64,000 bases of DNA, from assembly GCF_041397485.1 (NCBI RefSeq), contig NZ_JAWKWO010000005.1:186001-250000 (forward strand). Direction: 5' to 3'. The translations under genes and the position numbers were made by a program. Numbering within the stretch: the first letter of the stretch is position 1; each line of letters begins with the position of its first letter. Source of the stretch: Zhengella sp020637775 (GTDB lineage: Bacteria; Pseudomonadota; Alphaproteobacteria; Rhizobiales; Rhizobiaceae). A model generated the notes under the pieces. It had not been told where the DNA came from, did not search any database, and worked only from the letters and a program-made list of their open reading frames with translations. This document shows, one piece after another, positions 17,201 to 32,527 of this stretch.

Positions 17201-17653
17201 TCAGGCGGCCTTAAAGTCCTTGACGGCCTTTTCGAAGGCGGTCTTGGCCGGCTTGGCCATTTCTTCGGCAGCCTTGGTCGTGGCAGCCTGCATGTCCTTG
17301 GCCTGCTCGGTGGCCATTTCGGTCTGCTTGCGCACGAAAGCGGTCTGCATTTCGACGAAGTCGGAGAGCGACTTCACGCCCAGCAGGGCTTCCATGTGGG
17401 AGAAGCCGGCCTCGGCATTGGCGCGCATGGCGGCGATGGTCTTGAGCGAAACGGTGTTGACGGCGCCCTTGACGGTTTCCATGGAATCTTCAACCATCTT
17501 CTGGGCTTCCTCGGCGTTCGCCTTCATCTTGGCGTAGGCTTCCTGGGTCTGCTCAACGCCCTTTTCGGCGAAGGCGCGAACCTGGTCAGTGGCCTTGGTG
17601 GCATCAAAAGCCGGGAATTCGACGGTTTCAGCGGTCTTTGCAGCCTTGGTCAT
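17201..17653 (-). CDS. Phasin family protein (PHA granule-associated)
   Basis: 150 residues. It is all helical, rich in Ala, Glu, Lys and Met, and has no signal peptide. The pattern of the phasin_2 family is visible: an N-terminal PAFD, a central TIAAMRANAEAGFSHMEALLGVKSLSDFVEMQ, and a Lys/Ala-rich C-terminus. Phasins coat polyhydroxyalkanoate granules and set their number and size. The start at 17653 has GAGGAT 8 bases upstream. The promoter carries a large inverted repeat and the gene has its own terminator, so it is a strongly regulated single unit. Confidence 0.88.
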   Translation of the reverse strand: MTKAAKTAETVEFPAFDATKATDQVRAFAEKGVEQTQEAYAKMKANAEEAQKMVEDSMETVKGAVNTVSLKTIAAMRANAEAGFSHMEALLGVKSLSDFVEMQTAFVRKQTEMATEQAKDMQAATTKAAEEMAKPAKTAFEKAVKDFKAA

Positions 17654-17707
17654 ATCATGATCCTCATAATGTTGACCGGCTCTCGCCGGTGTGTGTTGAT
17701 AGGCTTC

Positions 17708-17756
17708 AATATAGCGATCTTTTTGTGCATTGCAACATAAATTTTGCACTGCACAA
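17708..17756 (-). promoter_or_regulatory. Phasin promoter with TGC-rich inverted-repeat operator
   Basis: On the minus strand a promoter reads TTGCAA (17735-17730), 16 bases, TATATT (17713-17708). An inverted repeat covers 17723-17756: TTGTGCATTGCAA at 17723-17735, then an 8-base spacer, then TTGCACTGCACAA at 17744-17756. The arms match at 12 of 13 positions and overlap the -35. TGC-rich sites of this kind are known targets of the PHA repressor PhaR. PhaR binding is inferred. Confidence 0.65.
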
Positions 17757-17876
17757 TTTCTGGAGGCAGATTAACCACTTGCGGAGTTTGCAGGACCACC
17801 GGGCGGGGTGAAACATGGACGGTGCAGGCGCCAGCGATTATTAAGAAAGCGTAAAGCTCCCGCGGATCGGGGAGAC

Positions 17877-21941
<4,065 letters not shown>

Positions 21942-21961
21942 ACCGGATCAATCCACTCCAG

Positions 21962-21978
21962 TTTAGAAACGTTCCAGT
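21962..21978. promoter_or_regulatory. Possible Irr (ICE) box before the iron transporter
   Basis: TTTAGAA-ACG-TTCCAGT has a perfect left half and a 4-of-7 right half of the rhizobial Irr motif TTTAGAA-N3-TTCTAAA. It lies 125-141 bases before the substrate-binding protein gene. The match is partial, so this is only a candidate. Confidence 0.3.
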
Positions 21979-22102
21979 CTTTCAGGGATTTCCTTGACCC
22001 CCGGGCGGGGCCAAGGCACTGAAAAACGGCAACCGGCCGACGCGCCGGACCAATGGAAACCCTTCGCGCAGGGCCTTGACCCCTGCAGCCCAGGAGACCG
22101 GA

Positions 22103-23143
22103 ATGAACACCATTTTCGCACGGCTGGCCTGCGCCGCCGTCCTTCTTTCCCCCCTCGCCGCCGCCCCCGCGATGGCCGGGGATGTCGTCAACATCTATTC
22201 CTACCGCCAGCCGGACCTGATCAGGCCCGTGCTCGATGCCTTCACGAAGGAAACCGGCATCGAGACGCAACTCCTTTTCCTCGACAAGGGCCTTGAAGAG
22301 CGCATCGCGGCCGAAGGCCGGAATTCGCCGGCCGACGTGATCCTGACCGTCGACATTTCCCGCCTGACGAAGGCGAAGGAAGCCGGCATCACGCAGCCGG
22401 TGAACAATGAAGACATCAATGCCCATATCCCGGCGGAATTCCGCGACCCGGAGGGCAACTGGTTCGGCCTCACCCAGCGCGGCCGCGTCGTCTATGCCTC
22501 GAAAGAACGCGTGCCGGAAGACGAACTGGCCTATGCCGACCTGGCCGATCCGAAATACAAGGGCCGCATCTGCATGCGCACCGGCCAGCATGACTACAAT
22601 ATCGGCCTGTTCGCCGCGATGATTGCCCATGAAGGCGCGGAAGCGGCGGAAACGTGGATGAAGGGGCTGCGCGACAACCTCGCCCGCAAGCCGGAAGGCA
22701 ATGACCGGGCTCAGGCCAAGGCGATCTATTCCGGCGAATGCGACATCGGCCTGGGGAATACCTATTATGTCGGCCTGATGAAGACCAACGAGAAGGAACC
22801 GGAGCAGAAGGAATGGGCCGACGCCATGAAGGTCATCTTCCCGACCTTCGAGAACGGCCGCACCCATGTGAACATTTCCGGCATGGCGCTGGCGAAGCAC
22901 GCGCCCAACAAGGATGCCGCCATCAAGCTGATGGAATTCCTGGCCAGCGAGGAAGCCCAGCAGGTCTATGCCGAGCAGGTGTTCGAATATCCGGTCAAGC
23001 CGGGCGTGGAGGCCTCCGACGTGGTCCAGTCGTTCGGCACGCTGAAGGCGGACACGCTGCCGCTCACCGATATCGCCGACCAGCGCAAGGCCGCGTCGGA
23101 AATGGTCGACCGGGTGGGACTGGATGACGGCCCGCAAAGCTGA
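22103..23143 (+). CDS. Iron(III)-type ABC transporter substrate-binding protein
   Basis: 346 residues. A signal peptide covers about 1-25 with cleavage after PAMA. The mature protein is of the FbpA/AfuA (Fbp-type) family: it begins DVVNIYSYRQPDLI, and has GLEERIAAEG, PADVILTVD and the tyrosine pair in GNTYYVGL that binds ferric iron in the family. It would capture Fe3+ in the periplasm for the permease encoded 100 bases downstream. AGGAG stands before the ATG at 22103. A thiamine- or phosphonate-type ligand is less likely given the Tyr pair. Confidence 0.87.
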   Translation: MNTIFARLACAAVLLSPLAAAPAMAGDVVNIYSYRQPDLIRPVLDAFTKETGIETQLLFLDKGLEERIAAEGRNSPADVILTVDISRLTKAKEAGITQPVNNEDINAHIPAEFRDPEGNWFGLTQRGRVVYASKERVPEDELAYADLADPKYKGRICMRTGQHDYNIGLFAAMIAHEGAEAAETWMKGLRDNLARKPEGNDRAQAKAIYSGECDIGLGNTYYVGLMKTNEKEPEQKEWADAMKVIFPTFENGRTHVNISGMALAKHAPNKDAAIKLMEFLASEEAQQVYAEQVFEYPVKPGVEASDVVQSFGTLKADTLPLTDIADQRKAASEMVDRVGLDDGPQS

Positions 23144-23243
23144 CCGGCTCATCGCAGCCTCCGGCATTGAAGGCGGAGCCGGCCACCGGCTTCGCCTTTC
23201 GCTGCTTGTCATGTCGGCGTGACCGGGGCAAAAGGCTCATCCC

Positions 23244-24944
23244 ATGCAACCCAGCCAGGCCGTCAATCCCGCCCCCCTGTCCCTTGACCGGCTTCCGCCG
23301 GTTCGCAGGCCACGCCATCCCGCCATTCGCGGACTGACAGCGCTTGTCGCGGCACTTGTGCTGCTGCCGGTCATGGTGCTGATCGGCGTGGGCGTGACGG
23401 GAAGCGGCGAGGACTGGCCGCATCTTCTGCAAAACGTGCTGCCACGCTCCACCGCCACGACGCTCTGGCTGCTGGCGCTGGTCTCGGCCGGGACCGCCAG
23501 CATCGGCGTCACCACGGCCTGGCTGATCGTGGCCTATGATTTCCCCATGCGCCGGGTGCTGGCCTGGGCGCTGGTCCTGCCGGTGGCCGTGCCGCCCTAC
23601 CTGGCGGCCTATGCGTTCGGCGAGTTCTTCCACTTCACCGGTCCGGTGCAATCGGCCTTGCGGGCCATCTTCGGCTGGCAGAGCCCGCGCGACTACTGGT
23701 TTCCCGACATCCGCTCCACCGAGGGCGCAGCGCTGGTTCTCTCGGCCGTCCTCTACCCCTATGTGTACATGACGACGCGCGTCGTGTTCCTGATGCAGGG
23801 GCGCAACATCGCCGATGTGGCGCGCACGCTGGGCGCGCGGCCGGGCACGGTGTTCCGCCGCATCCTGCTGCCGGTCGCGCGGCCGGCCATCATCGCCGGC
23901 GTGGCGCTGGTGCTGATGGAGACGCTGAACGACATCGGCGCAGTGGAATATCTCGGCGTGCGCACGCTGACCTTCTCGGTCTATTCGACCTGGCTCAACC
24001 GGGGAAGCCTGGAGGGCGCGGCACAGATCGCGGCGGTGATGATGGTCATCGTCTTCGCCATCCTGATGACCGAGCAATGGGCGCGGCGCAAGCAGGGTTT
24101 CCATGCAGCACGCGCCACCCATATCAAGGCGCGCCCGGCGCGGCTGAAACTGACCGGCTGGCGGGCAGCGGCCGCCTTCCTCGCCGTGCTGCTTCCCATC
24201 CTGGCCGGCTTCGGCATACCCATCCAGGTTCTGGGCCGTTTTGCAGTCAGGCGGCTGGACCAGCTTTTCGAACCTGCGCTCCAGAATGCCTTCCTCAGCT
24301 CCGTCGCGGTGGCAGCGGCGACCGCCGTGGTCACAGTCGGGCTGGCACTGCTGCTGCTCAATGCCGCACGGCTGGTGCGGCGGCCGGGCGTTCTGGCCAT
24401 GGCACGCATTTCGACGATCGGTTACGCGCTGCCGGGCACGATCCTCGGGCTCGGACTGCTGTTCGCGCTCGCGCGCATCGACAATACGGTGGATGCGCTG
24501 GCGCGCGACTGGTTCGGGTTTTCGACGGGGCTGCTGATCAGCGGCACCGCGGGCGCGGTGATCTATGCCTGCACGATCCGCTTCATGGCGCTTGCCGAAG
24601 GCACCATCCGCTCCGGCATGGAAAAGCTGCCGCGCAATATCGACGACGCCGCCCGCTCGCTGGGCTGCTCGCCGGCCCGTTCGGCGCGCATCGTGCTCCT
24701 GCCGCTGCTGACCCCGGCGATCATGACCGCGGGCGTGCTCGTCTTCGTCGATACGGTGAAGGAACTGTCGGCCACGATCCTGCTTCGTCCCTTCGGCTTC
24801 TCGACGCTGGCCACCCATGTCTACGAGAACGCCTCACGCGGCGTGGTGGAAGACGGCGCCGTTGCCGCCCTGCTCATCATCGTCACCGCACTGGTGCCGG
24901 TGATGCTGCTTTCCCGTGCGCTGATGCGAGACGAGGCTTCCTGA
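23244..24944 (+). CDS. Iron(III)-type ABC transporter permease, fused two-domain
   Basis: 566 residues with about 12 hydrophobic segments, the size of FbpB/AfuB in which two permease domains are fused. Each half carries an EAA-like loop: VARTLGARPGTVFRRILLP in the first and DAARSLGCSPARSARIVLLP in the second. It forms the inner-membrane channel for the upstream binding protein. No ATPase gene lies next to it; the flanking genes are a histidine kinase and acetoacetyl-CoA synthetase. A hairpin ends the unit. Confidence 0.88.
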   Translation: MQPSQAVNPAPLSLDRLPPVRRPRHPAIRGLTALVAALVLLPVMVLIGVGVTGSGEDWPHLLQNVLPRSTATTLWLLALVSAGTASIGVTTAWLIVAYDFPMRRVLAWALVLPVAVPPYLAAYAFGEFFHFTGPVQSALRAIFGWQSPRDYWFPDIRSTEGAALVLSAVLYPYVYMTTRVVFLMQGRNIADVARTLGARPGTVFRRILLPVARPAIIAGVALVLMETLNDIGAVEYLGVRTLTFSVYSTWLNRGSLEGAAQIAAVMMVIVFAILMTEQWARRKQGFHAARATHIKARPARLKLTGWRAAAAFLAVLLPILAGFGIPIQVLGRFAVRRLDQLFEPALQNAFLSSVAVAAATAVVTVGLALLLLNAARLVRRPGVLAMARISTIGYALPGTILGLGLLFALARIDNTVDALARDWFGFSTGLLISGTAGAVIYACTIRFMALAEGTIRSGMEKLPRNIDDAARSLGCSPARSARIVLLPLLTPAIMTAGVLVFVDTVKELSATILLRPFGFSTLATHVYENASRGVVEDGAVAALLIIVTALVPVMLLSRALMRDEAS

Positions 24945-24960
24945 CCGCACCAAAGAAGAA

Positions 24961-24985
24961 GGCGCTTTCCGGTGAGGAAAGCGCC
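24961..24985 (+). terminator. Hairpin terminator after the iron transporter
   Basis: A perfect 10-bp stem, GGCGCTTTCC with GGAAAGCGCC, and a 5-base loop lie 16 bases after the permease stop. The T-run is poor (gagtcattt). From here to 25190 (about 205 bases) no gene or further signal is seen. Confidence 0.65.
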
Positions 24986-25190
24986 TGAGTCATTTCTGCA
25001 AGCTGTCAGGGATGCAAAAGGGCTGTTCGTCGGGAACCGATCCGAAGGTTTCAACAATCAGTTAACGCGAGTGTGCCGACAAGAGCTTAACCAAACCTTA
25101 CCTGCACATTGCGTGTTTTAGCCATGCGACCCGAACCCTGCGCGTGGTAAATTTCGCATTCACGATTTGCTAACCAAGACGGCCGGCGCC

Positions 25191-27146
<1,956 letters not shown>

Positions 27147-27350
27147 GCTATCCTCCCTTTCGATGGCTGCGTGTGTTGCCGATGCGCACGGATTTCGCAA
27201 GAGCGTATAAACACCTTCGCAAACACCGCACGCAACCGGAAAGCGGCAGATGCCTGTGGTAAACGGATCGGGCGCCGGCCAAGCTGCTTGAAATGGCCAC
27301 CGCGTCGTTTACAGGTTGGGCTTGCCTCGGGAAGGAGATACAGGACGCGC

Positions 27351-29174
27351 ATGTCGGCACCGGTCATTCGAAGGCTGTTCCTCTCCGGCCTGCTGCTGGG
27401 CATCCTGGCGGTGGCGATCTTCCTGTCCCTGCCCTTTCTCGCCTCCACGTCCATCATCCGCGGCCGGATCACCGCGGAGCTGAGCAACTGGACCGGGTAT
27501 CGCGTCGAGCTGACCGCGGCACCGGAAATCTCGCTTTTTCCCAATGTCGAGGTGAAGCTGTCGGGTGTGCAGCTGAAACCCTGGGGCAGCCCGGAGCGGA
27601 CCGTGGCGCGGGCCGAGGAGGTGCGCGTGGCGCTCTCGGCCCTCGACGCGGTATCCGGCCGCATCCGTTTCACGCGCATCGACATCGTGCGCCCCGTGAT
27701 CAACCTGCCGGATGCGACATCGCTGCCTGCCGCTCCCTCAAGCGGGCGTTTCGTCACGGCGCTGCGCCTTGCGAGATCGGCCATCGACGTGGACGGCGAA
27801 GCCCCCGATCTCGGATCGGTGCCGGACGAACCGCTGGGAACCGTCAGCCTGGTTGACGGACGCGCCGTCTACACGCGCGACAACAAGGAGTTTCCGGTTG
27901 TCACAAGCGTCAATGCCACGATCGCATGGCCGCGCCTGGCTGCCAGCCTCTCGGCCACAGGATCGCTGATCTGGAACGGCGAACAGGCCGATCTGCGCGT
28001 CTCGGCACGCCAGCCCCTGCTGCTGATGGCCGGGGGAGAAACGCCGCTTTCCTTCGAGATGACCTCAAAGCCGCTTTCCTTTTCCTATGATGGCATCGTT
28101 ACGCGGCGTCCAAACCTGTTCGTCGATGGCGCGGCATCGCTGTCCACACCCTCGCTTTCGCGGGCACTCGAATGGTCGCGGCTGACCGCGGCGCAGGGCC
28201 TGTTGCCAGGCCGGATCGCCGCCAGCGGACGCCTGACTGGCGGTCCGGACCGGCTGAAACTGGAAGAGGCAGACCTGTCCTTCGGCGACAGTTCGGGCAG
28301 CGGCGTGCTGGAATTCGGCCTGCCGGGACCTGTGCCGATGATTTCCGGCACATTGCATTTTCCCGCCATGGACCTGGCGACGATCCTGAACGCCTTTCCC
28401 GATGTGCTGCCGGGCGATACGCCGGCCAACGCGCTGACGGAAGTCCCCGCCAGCCGGATCAATCTCGACCTCCGGCTGTCGGCCGACAATGCGACGTTCC
28501 AGGATGTCCTGCTGAGCGAAGTGGCGGCCACGGTCCAGGTGAAGGACGACCTGTCGGTCTTCGACATTTCGGATGCGCGGGCCTTCGGCGGCTCCGTCCA
28601 GGCAGGATTGCGGATCAACAGGTCGGGTGAAGGCAAGACAAGCGAGTTGCGGGTGCTCGCCACCGAAGTGGACGGCAGCCTGATCGGCGAAGCCATTCCG
28701 CTTGCCAGCGGCGTTCCGGATGCGACGTCGACGGTATCGCTGATTTTGAAAGGCCCCGGCGCCACGTGGACAGACCTGATCGAGAACTCGACCGGATCGC
28801 TTTCGGCGCAAATGACGGCAGGGGCGATCCCGGAGGTCGATCTCGACCTGTTCGTCAACCGGCTGCGGTCGTCCGGCTTCTTCAGCCTGTCGGAGGCTGC
28901 CGGCAGGCCGCTGGCCTTCCAGACGGCGGAGGTCGAACTGGCTATCGAGCAGGGTGTCGCACGCATCCAGAAAGCGACGCTGACGACGCCGGTGCGCCAG
29001 GTCCGGCTGGTCGGGCTGATCCCGCTGGCCGGACGCAGCCTCGCCATTGCCGGCACGGTGACGCCACTTGGCGAAAACCCGGCAGACGGCGACGCGCTTT
29101 CCTTCTTTGCCGGGGGATCGTGGAACGCGCCGCTGATCTCGCCGGTGCTGGCACCGAACCTGACCCCGCAATGA
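27351..29174 (+). CDS. AsmA family protein
   Basis: 607 residues. One N-terminal membrane helix (about residues 8-30) anchors a long beta-rich periplasmic part. The AsmA pattern is visible in the N-terminal region (RITAELSNWTGYRVELTAAPEISLFPNVEV, read in segments) and in the C-terminal AsmA_2-like part (VRQVRLVGLIPLAGRSLAI). AsmA-like proteins are thought to bridge inner and outer membranes and move phospholipids. The start at 27351 has an AGGA nearby and GGAAGGAG further up; nothing better is seen. It stands alone and is followed by a small membrane protein. Confidence 0.83.
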   Translation: MSAPVIRRLFLSGLLLGILAVAIFLSLPFLASTSIIRGRITAELSNWTGYRVELTAAPEISLFPNVEVKLSGVQLKPWGSPERTVARAEEVRVALSALDAVSGRIRFTRIDIVRPVINLPDATSLPAAPSSGRFVTALRLARSAIDVDGEAPDLGSVPDEPLGTVSLVDGRAVYTRDNKEFPVVTSVNATIAWPRLAASLSATGSLIWNGEQADLRVSARQPLLLMAGGETPLSFEMTSKPLSFSYDGIVTRRPNLFVDGAASLSTPSLSRALEWSRLTAAQGLLPGRIAASGRLTGGPDRLKLEEADLSFGDSSGSGVLEFGLPGPVPMISGTLHFPAMDLATILNAFPDVLPGDTPANALTEVPASRINLDLRLSADNATFQDVLLSEVAATVQVKDDLSVFDISDARAFGGSVQAGLRINRSGEGKTSELRVLATEVDGSLIGEAIPLASGVPDATSTVSLILKGPGATWTDLIENSTGSLSAQMTAGAIPEVDLDLFVNRLRSSGFFSLSEAAGRPLAFQTAEVELAIEQGVARIQKATLTTPVRQVRLVGLIPLAGRSLAIAGTVTPLGENPADGDALSFFAGGSWNAPLISPVLAPNLTPQ

Positions 29175-29258
29175 CGGGGTGGCGCGGCAGCGGCCATGGC
29201 CGGCGCGATTCTCTTTATTGGCGAATCAGTCTAGTTTCATCCGGATGACCGCAAGAGG

Positions 29259-29516
29259 GTGCGGGGTGGCGGCGTGTTCAAATTCCTGCTCGGACTGTTC
29301 AAGATCCTGGTGATATCGCTGATCACCGGAGCAGGACTGTCCGCGTTCAACCTGACCGCCGGCGACATCCTGCAACAGATGGGCCTGACGCCGGACAGGG
29401 TGCTCGGCCTGCTTCAACAGGGCGCGGAATGGGCCATTCCCAATATCGTGCTCGGCTCCATGGTGATCGTGCCGGTCTGGCTCGTCGTCTTTCTTCTGCG
29501 TCCGCCGCGAAGCTGA
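29259..29516 (+). CDS. Small two-helix membrane protein, DUF6460-like
   Basis: 85 residues from GTG 29259; GTG 29274 is equally possible, since GGGGTGG stands before it. Two hydrophobic segments (about 8-27 and 63-80) flank a polar loop with GDILQQMGLTPDRVLGLLQ. The size and layout resemble the small rhizobial DUF6460 family, whose role is unknown. It ends 15 bases before the convergent potI stop. Confidence 0.7.
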   Translation: MRGGGVFKFLLGLFKILVISLITGAGLSAFNLTAGDILQQMGLTPDRVLGLLQQGAEWAIPNIVLGSMVIVPVWLVVFLLRPPRS

Positions 29517-29531
29517 CGCCCCGGCCGGGCG

Positions 29532-30353
29532 TCAGGCATTGGCAAAGGCCGCCTGTTCGTCGCGCCGGCGCTGCAGATCCCTGCGCTTGTTGACAATGGA
29601 CGCGATGATGACGCCGGTGGCCACGAAGCCGATCAGCACGGTGCAGACGGCATTGATTTCGGGCGTCACGCCAAGGCGTACCTGGCTGTAGATCTTCATC
29701 GGAAGCGTCGTGGCACCGGGGCCGGAGGTGAAGGACGCGATCACCAGATCGTCCAGCGAGAGCGTGAAGGCCAGCATCCAGCCGGAAATCACGGCAGGCA
29801 TGATGTTGGGCAAGGTGACCTGGAAGAAGGTGGTCACCGGGGGTGCGCCGAGATCCATGGCCGCCTCTTCAAGCGAGCGGTCGAAGCTGACGAGACGCGA
29901 CTGGACGACCACGGCCACGAAACACATGGAAAAGGTGACATGGGCGAGCGTGACCGTCATGAAACCACGGTCGAACCCGATGGCGACGAAGAGCAGCAGC
30001 AGCGACAGGCCGGTAATGACCTCCGGCATGACCAGCGGTGCGTAGACCATGCCTGAAAACAGAATCCGGCCACGAAAGCGCGTATAGCGGTCCAGCGCAA
30101 GCGCCGCCAGCGTGCCAAGCACGGTGGCGATGGTGGCAGACAGAAGGCCGACACGCAGGGTGACCCAGGCCGCGTTCATCAGGCCTTCATTGCGCAGCAT
30201 CTCGCCATACCATTTCGTCGAGAAACCGGCCCAGACCGTCACCAGCCGGGACTCGTTGAAGGAATAGATGACCAGCAGGACGATCGGCAGGTAGAGAAAG
30301 GCGAAGCCGAAGACGACGGACGCGATGTTGAAGCGGGACCAGGTCGTGTTCAT
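29532..30353 (-). CDS. potI: Putrescine ABC transporter permease PotI
   Basis: 273 residues with six hydrophobic segments, as in PotC/PotI permeases. The EAA loop is EEAAMDLGAPPVTTFFQVTLPNIMPA, read in two parts. It pairs with PotH to form the inner-membrane channel. The gene begins one base after potH ends and is the last of the potG-potH-potI run. Confidence 0.9.
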   Translation of the reverse strand: MNTTWSRFNIASVVFGFAFLYLPIVLLVIYSFNESRLVTVWAGFSTKWYGEMLRNEGLMNAAWVTLRVGLLSATIATVLGTLAALALDRYTRFRGRILFSGMVYAPLVMPEVITGLSLLLLFVAIGFDRGFMTVTLAHVTFSMCFVAVVVQSRLVSFDRSLEEAAMDLGAPPVTTFFQVTLPNIMPAVISGWMLAFTLSLDDLVIASFTSGPGATTLPMKIYSQVRLGVTPEINAVCTVLIGFVATGVIIASIVNKRRDLQRRRDEQAAFANA

Positions 30354-30354
30354 G

Positions 30355-31257
30355 TCACTTGCCCGCCTCTTGCGCCCGCGCCTGCGCGTTCTGGAACATG
30401 ACGATGGGAACCACCAGCAGCAACAGCAGGATGATGGCCACCGCCGAGGCCAGCGGCCAATCGCGATTGTTGAAGAATTCGGACCACAGCGTCTTGCCGA
30501 TCATCAGCGTGCGCGAACCGCCCAGCAGGTCCGGGATGACGAATTCGCCGACGGCGGGAATGAAGACCAGCAGGCAGCCGGCCAGGATGCCGGGAATGGC
30601 GAGCGGCAGCGTGATCTTCCAGAACGCCGTGACCGGCGGACAGCCCAGATCCTGCGCCGCCTCGATCAGCGAATAGTCCATCTTCTCCAGCGTCGAATAG
30701 ATGGGCAGCACCATGAACGGGAGATAGGAATAGACAATGCCGATGAAGATGGCGGTGTGGGTGTTGAGGATTTGCAGCGGTTCAGAGATCACGCCCAGGG
30801 CCATCAGAAACTGGTTGAGCAGGCCTTCCGGCTTGAGGATGCCGATCCAGGCGTAGACACGGATCAGGAAGGAGGTCCAGAAGGGCAGGATGACGAGCAT
30901 CAGCAGCGTGGGGCGCAGGCCCTGCGGCGCCCGGGCCATGCCATAGGCCAGCGGAAAGCCGATCAGCAGCGTCAGCACCGTGGAAATGGCGGCGATGATG
31001 ACGCTGGACAGGTAGGCCTTCACATAAAGCGCGTCCTCGGTGATCCACAGGTAGTTGTCGATGGTGAACCGGCGCGCGCTTTCCAGCCAGGTGCCGAGCC
31101 CTTCGAACACGGGTGTGTAGGGCGGCATGGCAATGGCCGAGGTCGACAGGGATATCTTGAAGACGATCAGGAAGGGGATGAGGAAGAAGAACAGCAACCA
31201 GGCATAGGGCACCAGGATGACCAGGCGGCTGGCAAGGGCGGAAATCAGCTTCTGCAT
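30355..31257 (-). CDS. potH: Putrescine ABC transporter permease PotH
   Basis: 300 residues with six hydrophobic segments; PotB/PotH family. The EAA loop is EAAQDLGCPPVTAFWKITLP. The first helix near residues 12-40 is followed by a large periplasmic loop, as usual for PotH. It lies 11 bases after potG and one base before potI. GAGGG stands upstream of the ATG. Confidence 0.9.
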   Translation of the reverse strand: MQKLISALASRLVILVPYAWLLFFFLIPFLIVFKISLSTSAIAMPPYTPVFEGLGTWLESARRFTIDNYLWITEDALYVKAYLSSVIIAAISTVLTLLIGFPLAYGMARAPQGLRPTLLMLVILPFWTSFLIRVYAWIGILKPEGLLNQFLMALGVISEPLQILNTHTAIFIGIVYSYLPFMVLPIYSTLEKMDYSLIEAAQDLGCPPVTAFWKITLPLAIPGILAGCLLVFIPAVGEFVIPDLLGGSRTLMIGKTLWSEFFNNRDWPLASAVAIILLLLLVVPIVMFQNAQARAQEAGK

Positions 31258-31268
31258 GGCCGCCGCCC

Positions 31269-32408
31269 TCAGCTTGCCAGGACGACACCAGCATCCGGAT
31301 CGAAGCTGATCCAGGCGCGGTCACCCCAGGTGAGCGGATTGTCGGAGCCGCGGGCGCTGTTGATCATGGATGCGCGCACGACCTTTCCGGAATCCAGCCT
31401 GACATGGATGATGGTCATATCGCCGAGATAGGCGATGTCCCAGACCTCGCCGTCGATGCTGTTGGGCGCAGCGTCCTGTTTCTGCGACATGATGCGGATC
31501 TTTTCCGGACGGATGGCGAACCAGGCCGTCTCGCCCTTGCGGGCCGGTCCGGCATTGGCCGCACGGATGGTCAGGCCGTCCTGCCCGGCAATCACCGCGC
31601 CATCGGCGCCAAGATCGCTGACCTGGCCCTCGAAAATATTCACGTTGCCGATGAAGTCAGCGACGAAACGCGATGACGGGGCCTCGTAGACCTCGGCCGG
31701 CGTCGCTACCTGCTTGATCTTGCCGTGATCCATCACGGCAATGCGGTCGGCCATGGTCATGGCCTCTTCCTGGTCATGGGTCACGACGACGAAGGTCAGG
31801 CCGAGATCCTGCTGCAGATCCATCAGTTCGAACTGGGTTTCCTCGCGCAGCTTCTTGTCGAGCGCGCCGAGCGGCTCATCGAGAAGCAGCACCTTGGGCC
31901 GCTTGGCGACCGAGCGGGCGAGCGCGACGCGCTGGCGCTGGCCACCGGAAAGCTGGTGCGGCTTGCGCTGGGCAAACTGCTCCAGCTTCACCAGCCGGAG
32001 CATCTCCGCCACCCGCTCCTTGATCTGCGGCTTCGGCATGCCATCCTGCCTGAGACCGAAGGCGATGTTTGCCTCCACACTCATATGCGGAAACAGCGCG
32101 TAGGACTGGAACATCATGTTGACGGGCCGGCGATAGGGCGGCACGCCACGCAAATCCTGCCCGTCGAGCAGGATTTCACCGGATGTCGGCTCCTCGAAGC
32201 CCGCCAGCATGCGCAGGAGCGTGGACTTGCCGCAGCCCGACGCGCCAAGCAGGGCAAAGAACTCCCGCTCATAAATGGTCAAGGTGAGATCGTCGACAGC
32301 GGTGAAATCGCCGAAGCGCTTGGTCACGTTGCGAAAGACGATATACGGCCTCGCGTCAGGATCATTCCAGGGCGCAAAGCTCTTGCGGATGCTGCCAAGC
32401 GATTTCAT
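31269..32408 (-). CDS. potG: Putrescine ABC transporter ATP-binding protein PotG
   Basis: 379 residues. The nucleotide-binding domain has Walker A GASGCGKST at 55-63, the signature LSGGQ at 153-157 and Walker B VLLLDE at 173-178; the C-terminal TOBE domain covers about 290-375. It drives putrescine uptake with PotF, PotH and PotI. The start at 32408 lies just after an AGGGGGATCAGGGG run. A terminator separates it from potF upstream, which should make potF transcripts more abundant. Confidence 0.92.
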   Translation of the reverse strand: MKSLGSIRKSFAPWNDPDARPYIVFRNVTKRFGDFTAVDDLTLTIYEREFFALLGASGCGKSTLLRMLAGFEEPTSGEILLDGQDLRGVPPYRRPVNMMFQSYALFPHMSVEANIAFGLRQDGMPKPQIKERVAEMLRLVKLEQFAQRKPHQLSGGQRQRVALARSVAKRPKVLLLDEPLGALDKKLREETQFELMDLQQDLGLTFVVVTHDQEEAMTMADRIAVMDHGKIKQVATPAEVYEAPSSRFVADFIGNVNIFEGQVSDLGADGAVIAGQDGLTIRAANAGPARKGETAWFAIRPEKIRIMSQKQDAAPNSIDGEVWDIAYLGDMTIIHVRLDSGKVVRASMINSARGSDNPLTWGDRAWISFDPDAGVVLAS

Positions 32409-32482
32409 CCCCTGATCCCCCTCATGCGGCACAGCGTCCCTTGCGGCGCGCCGCTCTGTACTGGAAGTCTTTCCCGTTTCCG

Positions 32483-32515
32483 AAAAAACCCGGCGGAACG
32501 GTCTCCGCCGGGTTT
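32483..32515 (-). terminator. Terminator between potF and potG
   Basis: A stem of about 10 bp (CCCGGCGGA with TCCGCCGGG) is followed on the minus strand by TTTTTT. It lies 13 bases after the potF stop and inside the pot run, so it probably lets only part of transcription continue into potGHI. Confidence 0.8.
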
Positions 32516-32527
32516 CCTTGCCTTCGA

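Noticed and set aside
23064..24818. 584-codon minus-strand reading frame across the iron permease
   Set aside because: Low-complexity composition rich in His, Gln, Asp and Arg, antisense to a permease with clear EAA motifs.
24986..25190. Spacer after the iron transporter as a small RNA gene
   Set aside because: No promoter and terminator pair can be recognised, and no conserved structure is visible by eye.
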